Assembly (NCBI RefSeq): GCF_023498005.1
Contig: NZ_CP097289.1
Span: 4,712,001 to 4,776,000 of the forward strand
Length of the DNA: 64,000 nucleotides
Direction of reading: 5' to 3'
Source: Streptomyces durmitorensis
GTDB taxonomy: Bacteria > Actinomycetota > Actinomycetes > Streptomycetales > Streptomycetaceae
This document shows, in pieces, positions 26,900 to 34,825 of the stretch. Both the position numbers and the translations under genes were made by a program. The notes beneath the pieces are model-generated. The model was not told where the DNA came from, did not search any database, and was given only the letters and a program-made list of their open reading frames with translations. The stretch's first letter is position 1, and each line of letters opens with the position of its first letter.

Positions 26900-28537
26900 A
26901 TGAGCAGCCAGGACGGCGCACAGGGACGGTATGCGGGGCGCTCGCTGGCCGGTGGCCGGTACCAGCTGCGCGATCTTCTCGGTGAGGGCGGCATGGCCTC
27001 CGTTCACCTCGCATACGACTCCGTACTCGACCGTCAAGTCGCGATCAAGACGCTTCACAGCGAGCTCGGACGCGAGCAGTCCTTCCGCGAGCGCTTCCGC
27101 CGCGAGGCCCAGTCGGTGGCCAAGCTCACGCACACGAACATCGTCTCGGTCTTCGACACCGGCGAGGACGAGCTCGACGGCGCGACGATGCCGTACATCG
27201 TCATGGAGTACGTGGAGGGCAAGCCGCTCGGCTCCGTCCTCGACGCTTCCGTCGCCCAGTTCGGCGCCATGCCGAGCGACCAGGCCCTGAAGATCACCGC
27301 CGATGTGCTCGCCGCGCTCGAGATCAGCCACGAGATGGGCCTGGTCCACCGCGACATCAAGCCCGGCAACGTGATGATGACGAAGCGCAACGTCGTCAAG
27401 GTCATGGACTTCGGCATCGCCCGCGCCATGCAGTCCGGCGTCACCTCCATGACGCAGACCGGCATGGTCGTCGGCACCCCCCAGTACCTCTCGCCGGAGC
27501 AGGCGCTCGGCCGCGGCGTGGACGCCCGGTCCGACCTCTACTCCGTCGGCATCATGCTCTTCCAGCTGACCACCGGACGGCTGCCCTTCGAGGCGGACTC
27601 CCCGCTGGCCATCGCGTACGCGCACGTCCAGGAGGAGCCGGTCGCTCCGTCCTCGATCAACCGCTCGCTGCCGCCCGCGGTGGACGCGATCGTCGCCCGT
27701 GCGCTCAAGAAGAACCCGAACGAGCGTTTCCCGACCGCCGAGGCCATGCGCGACGAGTGCCTGCGCGTCGCCCAGTCCTTCCAGGCGGCCGCGCCGAGCA
27801 TCGTGCCGGGCGCCCAGACGGCGAGCGGCGCGGGCGTCGGCGCCTCGGTCTTCCCGCCGGTCGACTCCTCGCTCCCGCAGCAGGGCGGCGTCCAGACGCC
27901 GTACCAGCCGGGCCCGGGTACGTACGGCCCCGCCACACCGGCCCCCGTGACCCCGGGGTACGGCTACCCGCAGCAGGGTGGCTACCCGACCCCGGCGCCC
28001 ACGAACGCGTACGCCCCGCAGGCCGCGCAGACCCCGCCGCCGTACACGCTCTCGCCGCAGCCCGCGCAGACGTCCGTACAGGGCGGCGGTTCCGGCTCGG
28101 GCGGTGGCAAGCGGAACATGCCGGTGGTCGTCGGCTCGATCGTCGTCGCGCTGCTCGCCATCGGCGGTGTGATCGCGGCGGTCTCGCTGAGCGGTGACGA
28201 CGGCGGCAAGGACCCCAAGGAGAAGGAGTCGAACGCGCCGGTGGCGGGTCATCGGGGTCCGGACCGGTCCAAGACGATCGACACCGATGAGTGCACCGAG
28301 CCGGAGACCGCGTACAACGACGAGAACAAGATCAAGGTCCCGGACTTCACGTTCCAGGACTGGCGCTCCGTGCAGAAGTGCCTGCAGGCGGCGGGCTGGC
28401 AGTACGACAAGCGCACGGTGGACGAGAACACCTACGGGGAGGACACCGTCATGGTGCAGTCCCCCAAGGAAGGCTCCGACATCGACCCGGACGACGTGGA
28501 CATCGAGTTCACGATCTCCACGGGCAACCCGGCCTGA
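26900..28537 (+). CDS. Membrane serine/threonine protein kinase with a PASTA-like domain
   Basis: 545 aa. The kinase domain is at ~21-290: GEGGMASVHLAYD loop, Lys50, HRD 150-152, DFG 170-172, and the TSMTQTGMVVGTPQYLSPEQ activation loop with the threonines usually autophosphorylated. A Pro/Gln/Tyr-rich juxtamembrane linker follows (~300-400). One membrane helix is at ~408-430. The external domain at ~477-541 (KIKVPDFTFQDWRSVQKCL...VMVQSPKEGSDIDPDD) resembles one PASTA repeat, normally a peptidoglycan or beta-lactam sensor. It contains a cysteine (493) unusual for PASTA. A hairpin terminator follows. Confidence 0.92.
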   Translation: MSSQDGAQGRYAGRSLAGGRYQLRDLLGEGGMASVHLAYDSVLDRQVAIKTLHSELGREQSFRERFRREAQSVAKLTHTNIVSVFDTGEDELDGATMPYIVMEYVEGKPLGSVLDASVAQFGAMPSDQALKITADVLAALEISHEMGLVHRDIKPGNVMMTKRNVVKVMDFGIARAMQSGVTSMTQTGMVVGTPQYLSPEQALGRGVDARSDLYSVGIMLFQLTTGRLPFEADSPLAIAYAHVQEEPVAPSSINRSLPPAVDAIVARALKKNPNERFPTAEAMRDECLRVAQSFQAAAPSIVPGAQTASGAGVGASVFPPVDSSLPQQGGVQTPYQPGPGTYGPATPAPVTPGYGYPQQGGYPTPAPTNAYAPQAAQTPPPYTLSPQPAQTSVQGGGSGSGGGKRNMPVVVGSIVVALLAIGGVIAAVSLSGDDGGKDPKEKESNAPVAGHRGPDRSKTIDTDECTEPETAYNDENKIKVPDFTFQDWRSVQKCLQAAGWQYDKRTVDENTYGEDTVMVQSPKEGSDIDPDDVDIEFTISTGNPA

Positions 28538-28582
28538 GCCGCAGCAGCAGCAGCAGCAACTGAGCCTGCGCAGCAACTGAAA

Positions 28583-28617
28583 CGAAGGGCCCGGTCACCT
28601 CGTGACCGGGCCCTTCG
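28583..28617 (+). terminator. Terminator after kinase gene
   Basis: A perfect 16-bp stem (CGAAGGGCCCGGTCAC/GTGACCGGGCCCTTCG) with a 3-nt loop lies 45 bp past the stop. It may also serve the convergent bpa gene. Confidence 0.85.
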
Positions 28618-28662
28618 CGTTGTCGTGTGCGGCTCGCCCGAAGGCGTCGCGTCTAGGGGTGT

Positions 28663-29205
28663 CTAGAGGTAAGGCCCTCCGGTGCGCCCCGCGATGCCGC
28701 CGTCCTCTTCCTCCTCGCCGCCGCCCACACCGGGCGGCAACGCGCGCCGCATCGATTCGAGCTGCGCCCGCGCCGCCATCTGCTGCGCGAAGAGGGCCGT
28801 CTGGATCCCGTGGAAGAGACCCTCGAGCCAGCCCACCAGCTGGGCCTGCGCGATGCGCAGCTCGGCGTCGCTGGGCACTCCGTCATCGGTGAAGGGGAGG
28901 GAGAGGCGTTCCAGTTCCTCGACGAGCTCGGGGGCGAGACCGTCCTCGAGCTCCTTGACCGAACTGGCGTGGATCTCCTTGAGCCGTACCCGGCTCGCCT
29001 CGTCGAGAGGTGCCGCCCGCACCTCCTCGAGCAGCTGCTTGATCATGCTGCCGATACGCATGACCTTCGCCGGCTGTTCGACCATGTCCGTCACCGGGAC
29101 CTCACGGGATTCGTCGTCTCCGCCGCCGCCGAGCGCCATTCCGTCCTGTCCGACAACCAGGACCTGGGGGCTCTCCGGCGACCGTTCGTTCCTCGGCATC
29201 TCCAT
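28663..29205 (-). CDS. bpa: Bacterial proteasome activator Bpa
   Basis: 180 aa, close to the 178 residues of M. tuberculosis Bpa/PafE (DUF2587). The N terminus is a disordered tail (MEMPRNERSPESPQVLVVGQ). The long helical body (~55-150) makes the dodecameric ring (PAKVMRIGSMIKQLLEEVR, LKEIHASSVKELEDGLAPEL, QLVGWLEGLFHGIQTALFAQQ). The extreme C terminus, GGPYL, carries the Tyr-Leu type motif that docks into the 20S alpha ring and opens the gate. It allows ATP-independent degradation of unfolded proteins such as HspR. It lies convergent to the PASTA-type kinase. Confidence 0.92.
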   Translation of the reverse strand: MEMPRNERSPESPQVLVVGQDGMALGGGGDDESREVPVTDMVEQPAKVMRIGSMIKQLLEEVRAAPLDEASRVRLKEIHASSVKELEDGLAPELVEELERLSLPFTDDGVPSDAELRIAQAQLVGWLEGLFHGIQTALFAQQMAARAQLESMRRALPPGVGGGEEEEDGGIAGRTGGPYL

Positions 29206-29329
29206 GCCGCCATTCTCTCGCACGCGTACATCACACATCGGTGGTGCCCCCATTTGCCGCTGATCCACCGTGCACGAGGGGGCCGGTCGTGTACGAAGGG
29301 GCCGACCGTGCAGGAGAGGGCCGACCGTG

Positions 29330-29731
29330 TCAGCCGCGGCGCAGCCGCACGGCGAAGAATCCGAGACCGAGGCCGATGAGGACCAGGCCGCTGCCGAGCG
29401 GCAGGACGCGCAGGCCGGGCAGGGCGGGTTCGGTGGCGGTCCGCCGGGTGGCGTCGGACGCGGTGGTCCGGGTCTCGCCGGTCTGGGTCTCGGCGGTCTT
29501 CTTCTCTGGGACCGGCTCCGGTGTTCGGGGCGGCACCGACACCGAGGGGGGCGGAGGCGGCGGCACCGGATCCGCACGTCCCGGCCGGGCCCGGCCGTCG
29601 CCGGACACGCTTCCGGCGCGGGTCTCGCCGGGGGAGGGGTCAACCGCGTACGACAGGGAGAGGGATGAGACGGCCAGGAGCAACGTCACGAGCAACGTCA
29701 GGACCGACAAGGGGCGAAGCCATGGAGTCAC
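29330..29731 (-). CDS. Secreted, membrane-anchored Pro-rich protein of unknown function
   Basis: 133 aa with a GTG start preceded by GGGAGGGGG. A signal peptide or N-terminal anchor covers ~8-29 (LSVLTLLVTLLLAVSSLSLSYAVD). Residues ~30-95 are a Pro/Thr/Arg-rich low-complexity stretch (PVPPPPPPSVSVPPRTP). A second membrane segment (~108-127, LPLGSGLVLIGLGLGFFAV) ends in RLRRG. This layout is like a wall-spanning stalk with a C-terminal tail anchor, but no LPXTG motif is present. I do not recognise the family. Confidence 0.55.
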   Translation of the reverse strand: MTPWLRPLSVLTLLVTLLLAVSSLSLSYAVDPSPGETRAGSVSGDGRARPGRADPVPPPPPPSVSVPPRTPEPVPEKKTAETQTGETRTTASDATRRTATEPALPGLRVLPLGSGLVLIGLGLGFFAVRLRRG

Positions 29732-29867
29732 CGTGCTGACCCCCTCCCGCTACCGGGTCGCCAAGATCAAAAGAGATCACTGAAGCTGCATCAAGCGTCA
29801 CACAGCGACACAACTCCGGCATCTCGACTGACCTGGCGACCCGGCGGCGGGAGCGCAGCGCCCGGTA

Positions 29868-29908
29868 AGGGACGGGGGGAACTGCGCGACGAGCCCCCAC
29901 CGGCCCGC
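29868..29908. repeat. Dispersed repeat, second copy (GGGGAACTGCGCGAC type)
   Basis: GGGGGGAACTGCGCGACGAG followed by CCCCCACCGG matches the element at 8827-8875 with several changes. It lies between a membrane protein gene and the quinone oxidoreductase gene. Confidence 0.55.
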
Positions 29909-29951
29909 GGGTCGATCACCCCACGCCAGGGGCGCGACTCCAGCGGCGCGC

Positions 29952-30929
29952 CTAGCGGACGAGCAGCACCTTCCCGATGTGCGTGCTCTCCTCCAGCACG
30001 CGATGGGCGGCCGCCGCGTCACTCATCGGCACCGTTTGGTCGACGATCGGGCGTACGTGGCCCGCGGCGATCAGCGGCCACACGTGCTCGCGCACCGCCG
30101 CGACGATCGTCGCCTTCTCCTCGGCGGGACGGCCCCGCAGCGAGGTCGCGGTGACGGCGGCGCGCTTGCCGAGGAGCGTGGCGATGTTCAGCTCGCCCTT
30201 GACCCCGCCCTGCATGCCGATGATCGCGAGACGGCCGTTGGTCGCGAGGGACTGCACGTTCCGGTCCAGGTACTTGGCGCCCATGTTGTCGAGGATGACG
30301 TCCGCGCCCGCGCCGTCCGTGGCCTTCTTGATCTCCTCGACGAAGTCCTGCTCGCGGTAGTTGATGAGGATGTCCGCGCCGAGTTCGCCGCAGAAGTCGA
30401 GCTTCTCCTTGGTGCCCGCCGTGACCGCCACCTTGGCGCCGACGGCCTTGGCCAGCTGGATCGCCATGGTGCCGATGCCGCTGGAGCCGCCGTGCACGAG
30501 GAACGTCTCGCCGGGCCGGAGGTGGGAAATCATGAAGACGTTGGACCAGACCGTCGAGGTCACCTCGGGCAGCGCGGCCGCCGTGACGAGGTCGACGCCC
30601 TCGGGCACGGGCAGCAACTGTCCGGCGGGGACGACGACCTGCTCGGCGTAGCCACCGCCGGCGAGCAGCGCGCACACCTCGTCGCCGATCTCCCAGCCGG
30701 AGACGCCGGGGCCGATGTCGGTGACGCGGCCCGCGCACTCGAGCCCCGGGTAGGGGGACGAGCCGGGTGGCGGGTTGTAGAAGCCCTGGCGCTGGAGCAG
30801 ATCGGCGCGGTTCACGGCGCTGGCCACGACGTCGACCAGCACCTCACCCTCGCCGGGTACGGGATCGGGGACCTCGGCCCATACGAGCGCTTCGGGTCCA
30901 CCGGCTTCGGGGATCGTGATCGCATGCAT
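29952..30929 (-). CDS. NAD(P)H-quinone oxidoreductase (zinc-free MDR, PIG3/TP53I3-like)
   Basis: 325 aa medium-chain dehydrogenase/reductase. The GroES-like domain is at ~1-130 (NRADLLQRQGFYNPPPGSSPYPGLECAG) and the Rossmann domain at ~140-260 with the GGSSGIGTMAIQLAKAVG nucleotide motif. The zinc-binding cysteines of alcohol dehydrogenases are absent, as in quinone oxidoreductases. The PGS-PYPGLE segment is typical of the PIG3 group. It is expected to reduce quinones with NADPH in the cytosol. It runs in the same direction as the K+ channel and moeA genes upstream. Confidence 0.93.
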   Translation of the reverse strand: MHAITIPEAGGPEALVWAEVPDPVPGEGEVLVDVVASAVNRADLLQRQGFYNPPPGSSPYPGLECAGRVTDIGPGVSGWEIGDEVCALLAGGGYAEQVVVPAGQLLPVPEGVDLVTAAALPEVTSTVWSNVFMISHLRPGETFLVHGGSSGIGTMAIQLAKAVGAKVAVTAGTKEKLDFCGELGADILINYREQDFVEEIKKATDGAGADVILDNMGAKYLDRNVQSLATNGRLAIIGMQGGVKGELNIATLLGKRAAVTATSLRGRPAEEKATIVAAVREHVWPLIAAGHVRPIVDQTVPMSDAAAAHRVLEESTHIGKVLLVR

Positions 30930-30968
30930 GCGGGCGAGGCTACTCCCTGCGGATTCCGGCCGGTCCGA

Positions 30969-32081
30969 CTACGTGCGCAGACCGCCACGCGGCGGATTCG
31001 ACCGGGCGTCGGGTGCCATCGGTGACGTCGGCGTCGCCCGCACGATGGTGATCAGCCGGTCCATCAACTGCAGCTTCCCGACAGCAGGATCGTCGTATCC
31101 GAGCACTCGATGCCCGCGTACGACACTGACCACCAGATCGTCCGTCTCACGGACGCCCATGCCCACTTCGGCCTTTATCACCGGCCGTTCGACGAGATCG
31201 AGCCCGCTGCCCTGCTGGATCAGATCCTCCATGACCATGCCCGCGCTCGGGCTGAGCACGGAGAGGCCGAGCAGCCGTCCCGCCGCGCTGGCGCTGGTGA
31301 TCACCGCGTCGGCGCCGGACTGGCGCAGCAGCGGCGCGTTCTCCTCCTCGCGCACCGCGGCCACGATCTTGGCCCCGCGGTTCATCTGCCGGGCGGTCAG
31401 CGTGACCAGGACGGCGGTGTCGTCGCGCTGGGTCGCGATGATGATCTGGCGGGCGCGCTGCACCTCGGCACGGAGCAGCACGTCGCTGCGCGTCGCATCG
31501 CCGATGACGCCCGCGTAGCCCTCGGCTGTGGCGGCGTCGACGACCTTGGCGCTCGGGTCGACCACCACGATCTGCTCGGGCTTCAGACCGGTCGCACAGA
31601 CGGTCTGGATCGCGGAGCGGCCCTTCGTGCCGAAGCCGACGACGACGGTGTGTTCACGCAAGTTGGACCTCCAGCGGTTCAGACGCCATTCCTCGCGCGT
31701 ACGTTCCGTGAGTACTTCAAGGGTGGTACCGACCAGGATGATCAGGAAGAGCACACGCAGCGGCGTGATCAGGAGAATGTTGCAGAGCCGCGCGCTGTCG
31801 CTGTACGGGACGATGTCGCCGTAACCGGTGGTGGAGAGCGTGACGGTGGAGTAGTAGGCGGCGTCGAGGAAGTCGAGCCCGTCGTCCGAGTTGTCGTGAT
31901 AGCCGCCGCGGTCGATCCAGACGATGAAGGTCGTCAGGGCGAGCACGGCGAGCGCCATCATCAGCCGCTTGCCGACCTGCAACAGGGGGCGCTCGACCAC
32001 CCGGCGCGGCAGCTTGATCCGGTGGGTGACGAGGTGTTCGTCGGGGTTGCGCGCGATGGCGTCATGGCCGGGAAGTTTCAC
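30969..32081 (-). CDS. Potassium channel with RCK (TrkA-N/TrkA-C) domains
   Basis: 370 aa from a GTG at 32081 with GGAGAG 8 bases upstream. Longer readings to 32213 are only the reverse of the moeA tail. There are two membrane helices (~38-57 and ~100-124) around a pore loop whose selectivity filter is TTGYGD at 84-89. A cytoplasmic RCK module follows: TrkA-N at ~144-260 (VVVGFGTKGRSAIQTV) and TrkA-C at ~285-365. It is a ligand-gated K+ channel like MthK. Its start overlaps the moeA stop by 4 bases, and the overlap is exactly inside a perfect parS palindrome. Confidence 0.92.
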   Translation of the reverse strand: MKLPGHDAIARNPDEHLVTHRIKLPRRVVERPLLQVGKRLMMALAVLALTTFIVWIDRGGYHDNSDDGLDFLDAAYYSTVTLSTTGYGDIVPYSDSARLCNILLITPLRVLFLIILVGTTLEVLTERTREEWRLNRWRSNLREHTVVVGFGTKGRSAIQTVCATGLKPEQIVVVDPSAKVVDAATAEGYAGVIGDATRSDVLLRAEVQRARQIIIATQRDDTAVLVTLTARQMNRGAKIVAAVREEENAPLLRQSGADAVITSASAAGRLLGLSVLSPSAGMVMEDLIQQGSGLDLVERPVIKAEVGMGVRETDDLVVSVVRGHRVLGYDDPAVGKLQLMDRLITIVRATPTSPMAPDARSNPPRGGLRT

Positions 32082-32088
32082 GTGAAAC
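32075..32088. promoter_or_regulatory. parS: parS chromosome partition site
   Basis: GTTTCACGTGAAAC is the exact 14-bp parS palindrome bound by ParB in Streptomyces and Bacillus. Here it holds both the moeA stop (TGA) and the channel gene start (GTG). Streptomyces chromosomes carry about twenty such sites around oriC, so it marks an origin-proximal location. ParB loading is inferred from the perfect match. Confidence 0.85.
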
Positions 32089-33697
32089 ACTCTCCGGCTG
32101 TGTCTGGGGTGGTGGCGGTGGCTGTCGCTGTGGCTGAGTTCGTGCTTGTGGCTGTCGCTGTAGCTGCGTTCGTGGCTACGTCCGTGCCTGTGGCCGCGTC
32201 CGAGAGGGCCCACGGGAGGTCGAGGACCTCCAGCTCCTGGCCCTGTCGCCCGCCGCCCGGCGGAACGACCGCGAGCCCGTCGGCCACCGCGATACCGCGC
32301 AGCATCGCCGGGCCGTTGTAGTGCAGCGGCACCGCGTGGTCGGCGCGGAGCGTGACGGGGACGAGACGGGTGTCGTGCGGATGTCCGTGCACGTCCTCGC
32401 GCAGCTCGGCGGTGTACGCCGACGTGGCGGGGCGCCCCGAGAGCGTACGCAGCAGGGGCTCGGCCAGGGTCAGCAGGCCGGAGACGGCCGCGAGCGGATT
32501 GCCGGGCAGGCCGACGAGGTGCTGGTCGGGGCGGATGCGGGCGAGCAGCATGGGGTGCCCGGGGCGGACCGCGACGCCGTCCACGAGGAGCTCGGCGCCG
32601 ATGCGGCGCAGGATGGGGTGGACGTGGTCGACCGGGCCTGAGGCGGTACCACCGGTGGTGACGATGAGGTCGGCGGCGGAGCTGGTGATGGCCTGATGGA
32701 GCGCCTCGGCATCGTCACCGAGCCTGCGCACGGCGATGACTTCCGCGCCCAGTGAGCGCAGCCAGGGCGGAAGCATCGGACCGAGCGCGTCGCGGATGAG
32801 GCCCTCGTGGGGGAGCCCCTCGGTCAGCAACTCGTCGCCCAGGATCAGCACTTCGACTCTGGGGCGGGGCACCACGGGCAGTTCGTCGTATCCCGCGGCT
32901 GCCGCGAGGCCGAGCACCGCCGGGGTCACCAGGGCGCCGGGCGGAAGGAGTTGATCGCCGGAGCGGCACTCCTGACCGCGCGGCCGGATGTCCTGTCCGT
33001 GCGCGACGTCTCGCCGGGGGTGCAGCCGCCCCTTGTCGTCGGTGAGGCCGTGCTCGCTGCGGATGACGGCGGTGGCCTCCTGCGGAATCCGTGCCCCGGT
33101 CGCGATCCGCACGGCCTCACCGTCGGAGAGCGGGTCCGGCCGTCCGTGCCCGGCGAGGATCCCGTCGGCCCGCACGTCCCAGGGCCCGGGTCCCGCGACG
33201 ACCCAGCCGTCCATCGCCGAGGTGTCGAAGGAGGGGAGATCCGTGAGGGCGACGAGGGGCGCGGCGAGTACGAGGCCGAGCGCTTGCCCCAGGGGGACGG
33301 CGACGGGCGCCGAGGCTGAGGGCACGGGCCGCGGGGCGCGACCGGCGAGGGTGCGGGCGACGGGCCAGGGGGTGATGTCGCGGTGGTCTTGGTGGTCACG
33401 GTGGTCGCGGTGGTTGGCCGCCTGGGGGTCTCCGCTCGGCGCCGCGCCCTGCTCGCGGGGGGCGGATGCGGCGGGCGTGCCGGGGGTGGTGGGAGTGGCT
33501 GGCGTGCCGGGCGCGGGCGGAGGCTGGGGCACGGCTTCGTGCCCCAGGTTGCCCGAGGCGGCCGACGCACCCGCACCCCGAAGATTGCTGCCGCCGGGCT
33601 CACCGTCGGCGCGCCCGCCGGTCCTGCGGCCATGGTCGTCGTTCACCAGGGCGAGAGCCTCGTCCAGCTCGGCGTCCGGCGCGGGCTGCCCACTCAT
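32078..33697 (-). CDS. moeA: Molybdopterin molybdotransferase MoeA-like protein, extended at both ends
   Basis: 539 aa, over 100 more than usual MoeA. Residues 1-115 are a low-complexity Ala/Pro/Gly/His-rich lead (PTTPGTPAASAP, NHRDHRDHQDHRD). The MoeA core (~115-495) has the domain around SAMDGWVV, the RIATGARIPQEATAVIRSEH motif and the molybdate-insertion domain with TTGGTASGPVDHVHPIL and GLPGNPLAA. The final ~45 residues are an Ala/Thr/Ser repeat tail (TATATSTNSATATATATT). It inserts molybdate into adenylylated molybdopterin. It overlaps the mobA-like gene upstream by ATGA. Confidence 0.85.
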   Translation of the reverse strand: MSGQPAPDAELDEALALVNDDHGRRTGGRADGEPGGSNLRGAGASAASGNLGHEAVPQPPPAPGTPATPTTPGTPAASAPREQGAAPSGDPQAANHRDHRDHQDHRDITPWPVARTLAGRAPRPVPSASAPVAVPLGQALGLVLAAPLVALTDLPSFDTSAMDGWVVAGPGPWDVRADGILAGHGRPDPLSDGEAVRIATGARIPQEATAVIRSEHGLTDDKGRLHPRRDVAHGQDIRPRGQECRSGDQLLPPGALVTPAVLGLAAAAGYDELPVVPRPRVEVLILGDELLTEGLPHEGLIRDALGPMLPPWLRSLGAEVIAVRRLGDDAEALHQAITSSAADLIVTTGGTASGPVDHVHPILRRIGAELLVDGVAVRPGHPMLLARIRPDQHLVGLPGNPLAAVSGLLTLAEPLLRTLSGRPATSAYTAELREDVHGHPHDTRLVPVTLRADHAVPLHYNGPAMLRGIAVADGLAVVPPGGGRQGQELEVLDLPWALSDAATGTDVATNAATATATSTNSATATATATTPDTAGECFT

Positions 33698-34731
33698 CCG
33701 GCATCCGGCCGCATGTCGTCCCGTGCGCCCTGCCCCGGGTCGGGGGCGGCACCCGACGGCGTCGTGCCGGGCGTCGCATCACTAGCCGCGGCAGGCGTCG
33801 CATCAGGCGCCGCGCCCGCATCGGAGCCGCCCTCCTCCGCCCACCGCGTAGCCAGCGCCGCCGCCTTGCGGGCGGCCTCGGCCACGGCCTCGGGCCCGCC
33901 GCCCTCCGCGGCCCGCGCCGCCGCGTACCCCACCAGGAAGGTGGTCAGCGGAGCCGCAGGCCTGGCCACGCCGTGTGCGGCGTCGCGCGCGAGGTCGAGC
34001 AGCAAGCCGGTGTCGACGTCGAGCTCGATGCCCAGTTCGTCCTTGACTGCGGAAATCCATTCATCCAACACGTGCCCATGCTCCCTGATGCGGGCCCGAG
34101 CGGCCGCGATGTCGTCCCAGGTGTCGCAGTCGAAGGACGCGACAGGGTCGGCGACCCGGGTGAGTTCGAGCCGCGCGGTGAGGGACCGCAGCGGAAGTCC
34201 TGTCAGACCGTCGTGCTCGGCGGCGAGCCGTGCGATCTCACGCTTCAGCGACGCACTGCGGTAGGCCGCCACCAGCGGCTGGTCCCGGCCGCCGGGATCG
34301 CTCAGGACCGCACCGTCCGCGCCGCTCTTCCGCAGCGCGGCAAGAAGGCTCCGGACCGTCCGCTGCTCCAGGAACGGCAGATCGGCGGAGAGCGCCACGA
34401 CCTGCTCCGCCCCCGTGCACCGCAGCCCCGCTTCGAGCGCGGCGAGCGGCCCCGCACCGGCGGGTTCCTCGCGCGCCCACACCACGGGGCGCGCGGTCGG
34501 CCGGGGCCCGGCGACGACCACGGTCGTCCCCGCGCCGGAACACGCGCCGAGCACCCGGTCGAGCAGCGCCCGGCCACCCACCCGCAGCCCCGGCTTGTCC
34601 ACACCACCGAGCCGTCTGGCGCCCCCTCCCGCAAGGATCACGGCGTCGTACGGATCGTCGTAGGGACCATCGGTCGGGGCGGCGTTCGAGGCGGCGGATA
34701 CGGCGCCACCCGGAACCCTCTGCGCGGTCAT
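33694..34731 (-). CDS. MobA-like NTP transferase fused to DUF6457
   Basis: 345 aa. Residues ~28-225 are a MobA-type nucleotidyltransferase with the nucleotide loop ILAGGGARRLGGVDKPGL, the metal-binding ALSADLPFLE and a later VASFDCDTWDDI motif. Residues ~230-315 match DUF6457 (LDEWISAVKDELGIELDVD...PLTTFLVGYAAA), a domain often fused or adjacent to MobA in actinobacteria. It likely attaches GMP to molybdenum cofactor (bis-MGD synthesis), and coupled translation with moeA supports this. The 94-bp gap to the bkd operon 2 E2 gene may allow joint transcription. Confidence 0.85.
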   Translation of the reverse strand: MTAQRVPGGAVSAASNAAPTDGPYDDPYDAVILAGGGARRLGGVDKPGLRVGGRALLDRVLGACSGAGTTVVVAGPRPTARPVVWAREEPAGAGPLAALEAGLRCTGAEQVVALSADLPFLEQRTVRSLLAALRKSGADGAVLSDPGGRDQPLVAAYRSASLKREIARLAAEHDGLTGLPLRSLTARLELTRVADPVASFDCDTWDDIAAARARIREHGHVLDEWISAVKDELGIELDVDTGLLLDLARDAAHGVARPAAPLTTFLVGYAAARAAEGGGPEAVAEAARKAAALATRWAEEGGSDAGAAPDATPAAASDATPGTTPSGAAPDPGQGARDDMRPDAG

Positions 34732-34825
34732 CCCCCGAGTATGGGCGCACGAAGGATCAATGCCACCCCTCTGTACGGGGACTCACATGACCGCGCCGGG
34801 ACTCACACCGCCGCCCCGAACCTCC

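Noticed and set aside
32082..32213. N-terminal extension of the K+ channel (His/Ser-rich)
   Set aside because: It is the antisense-free overlap with the Ala/Thr tail of moeA in another frame; the GTG at 32081 has the ribosome site.
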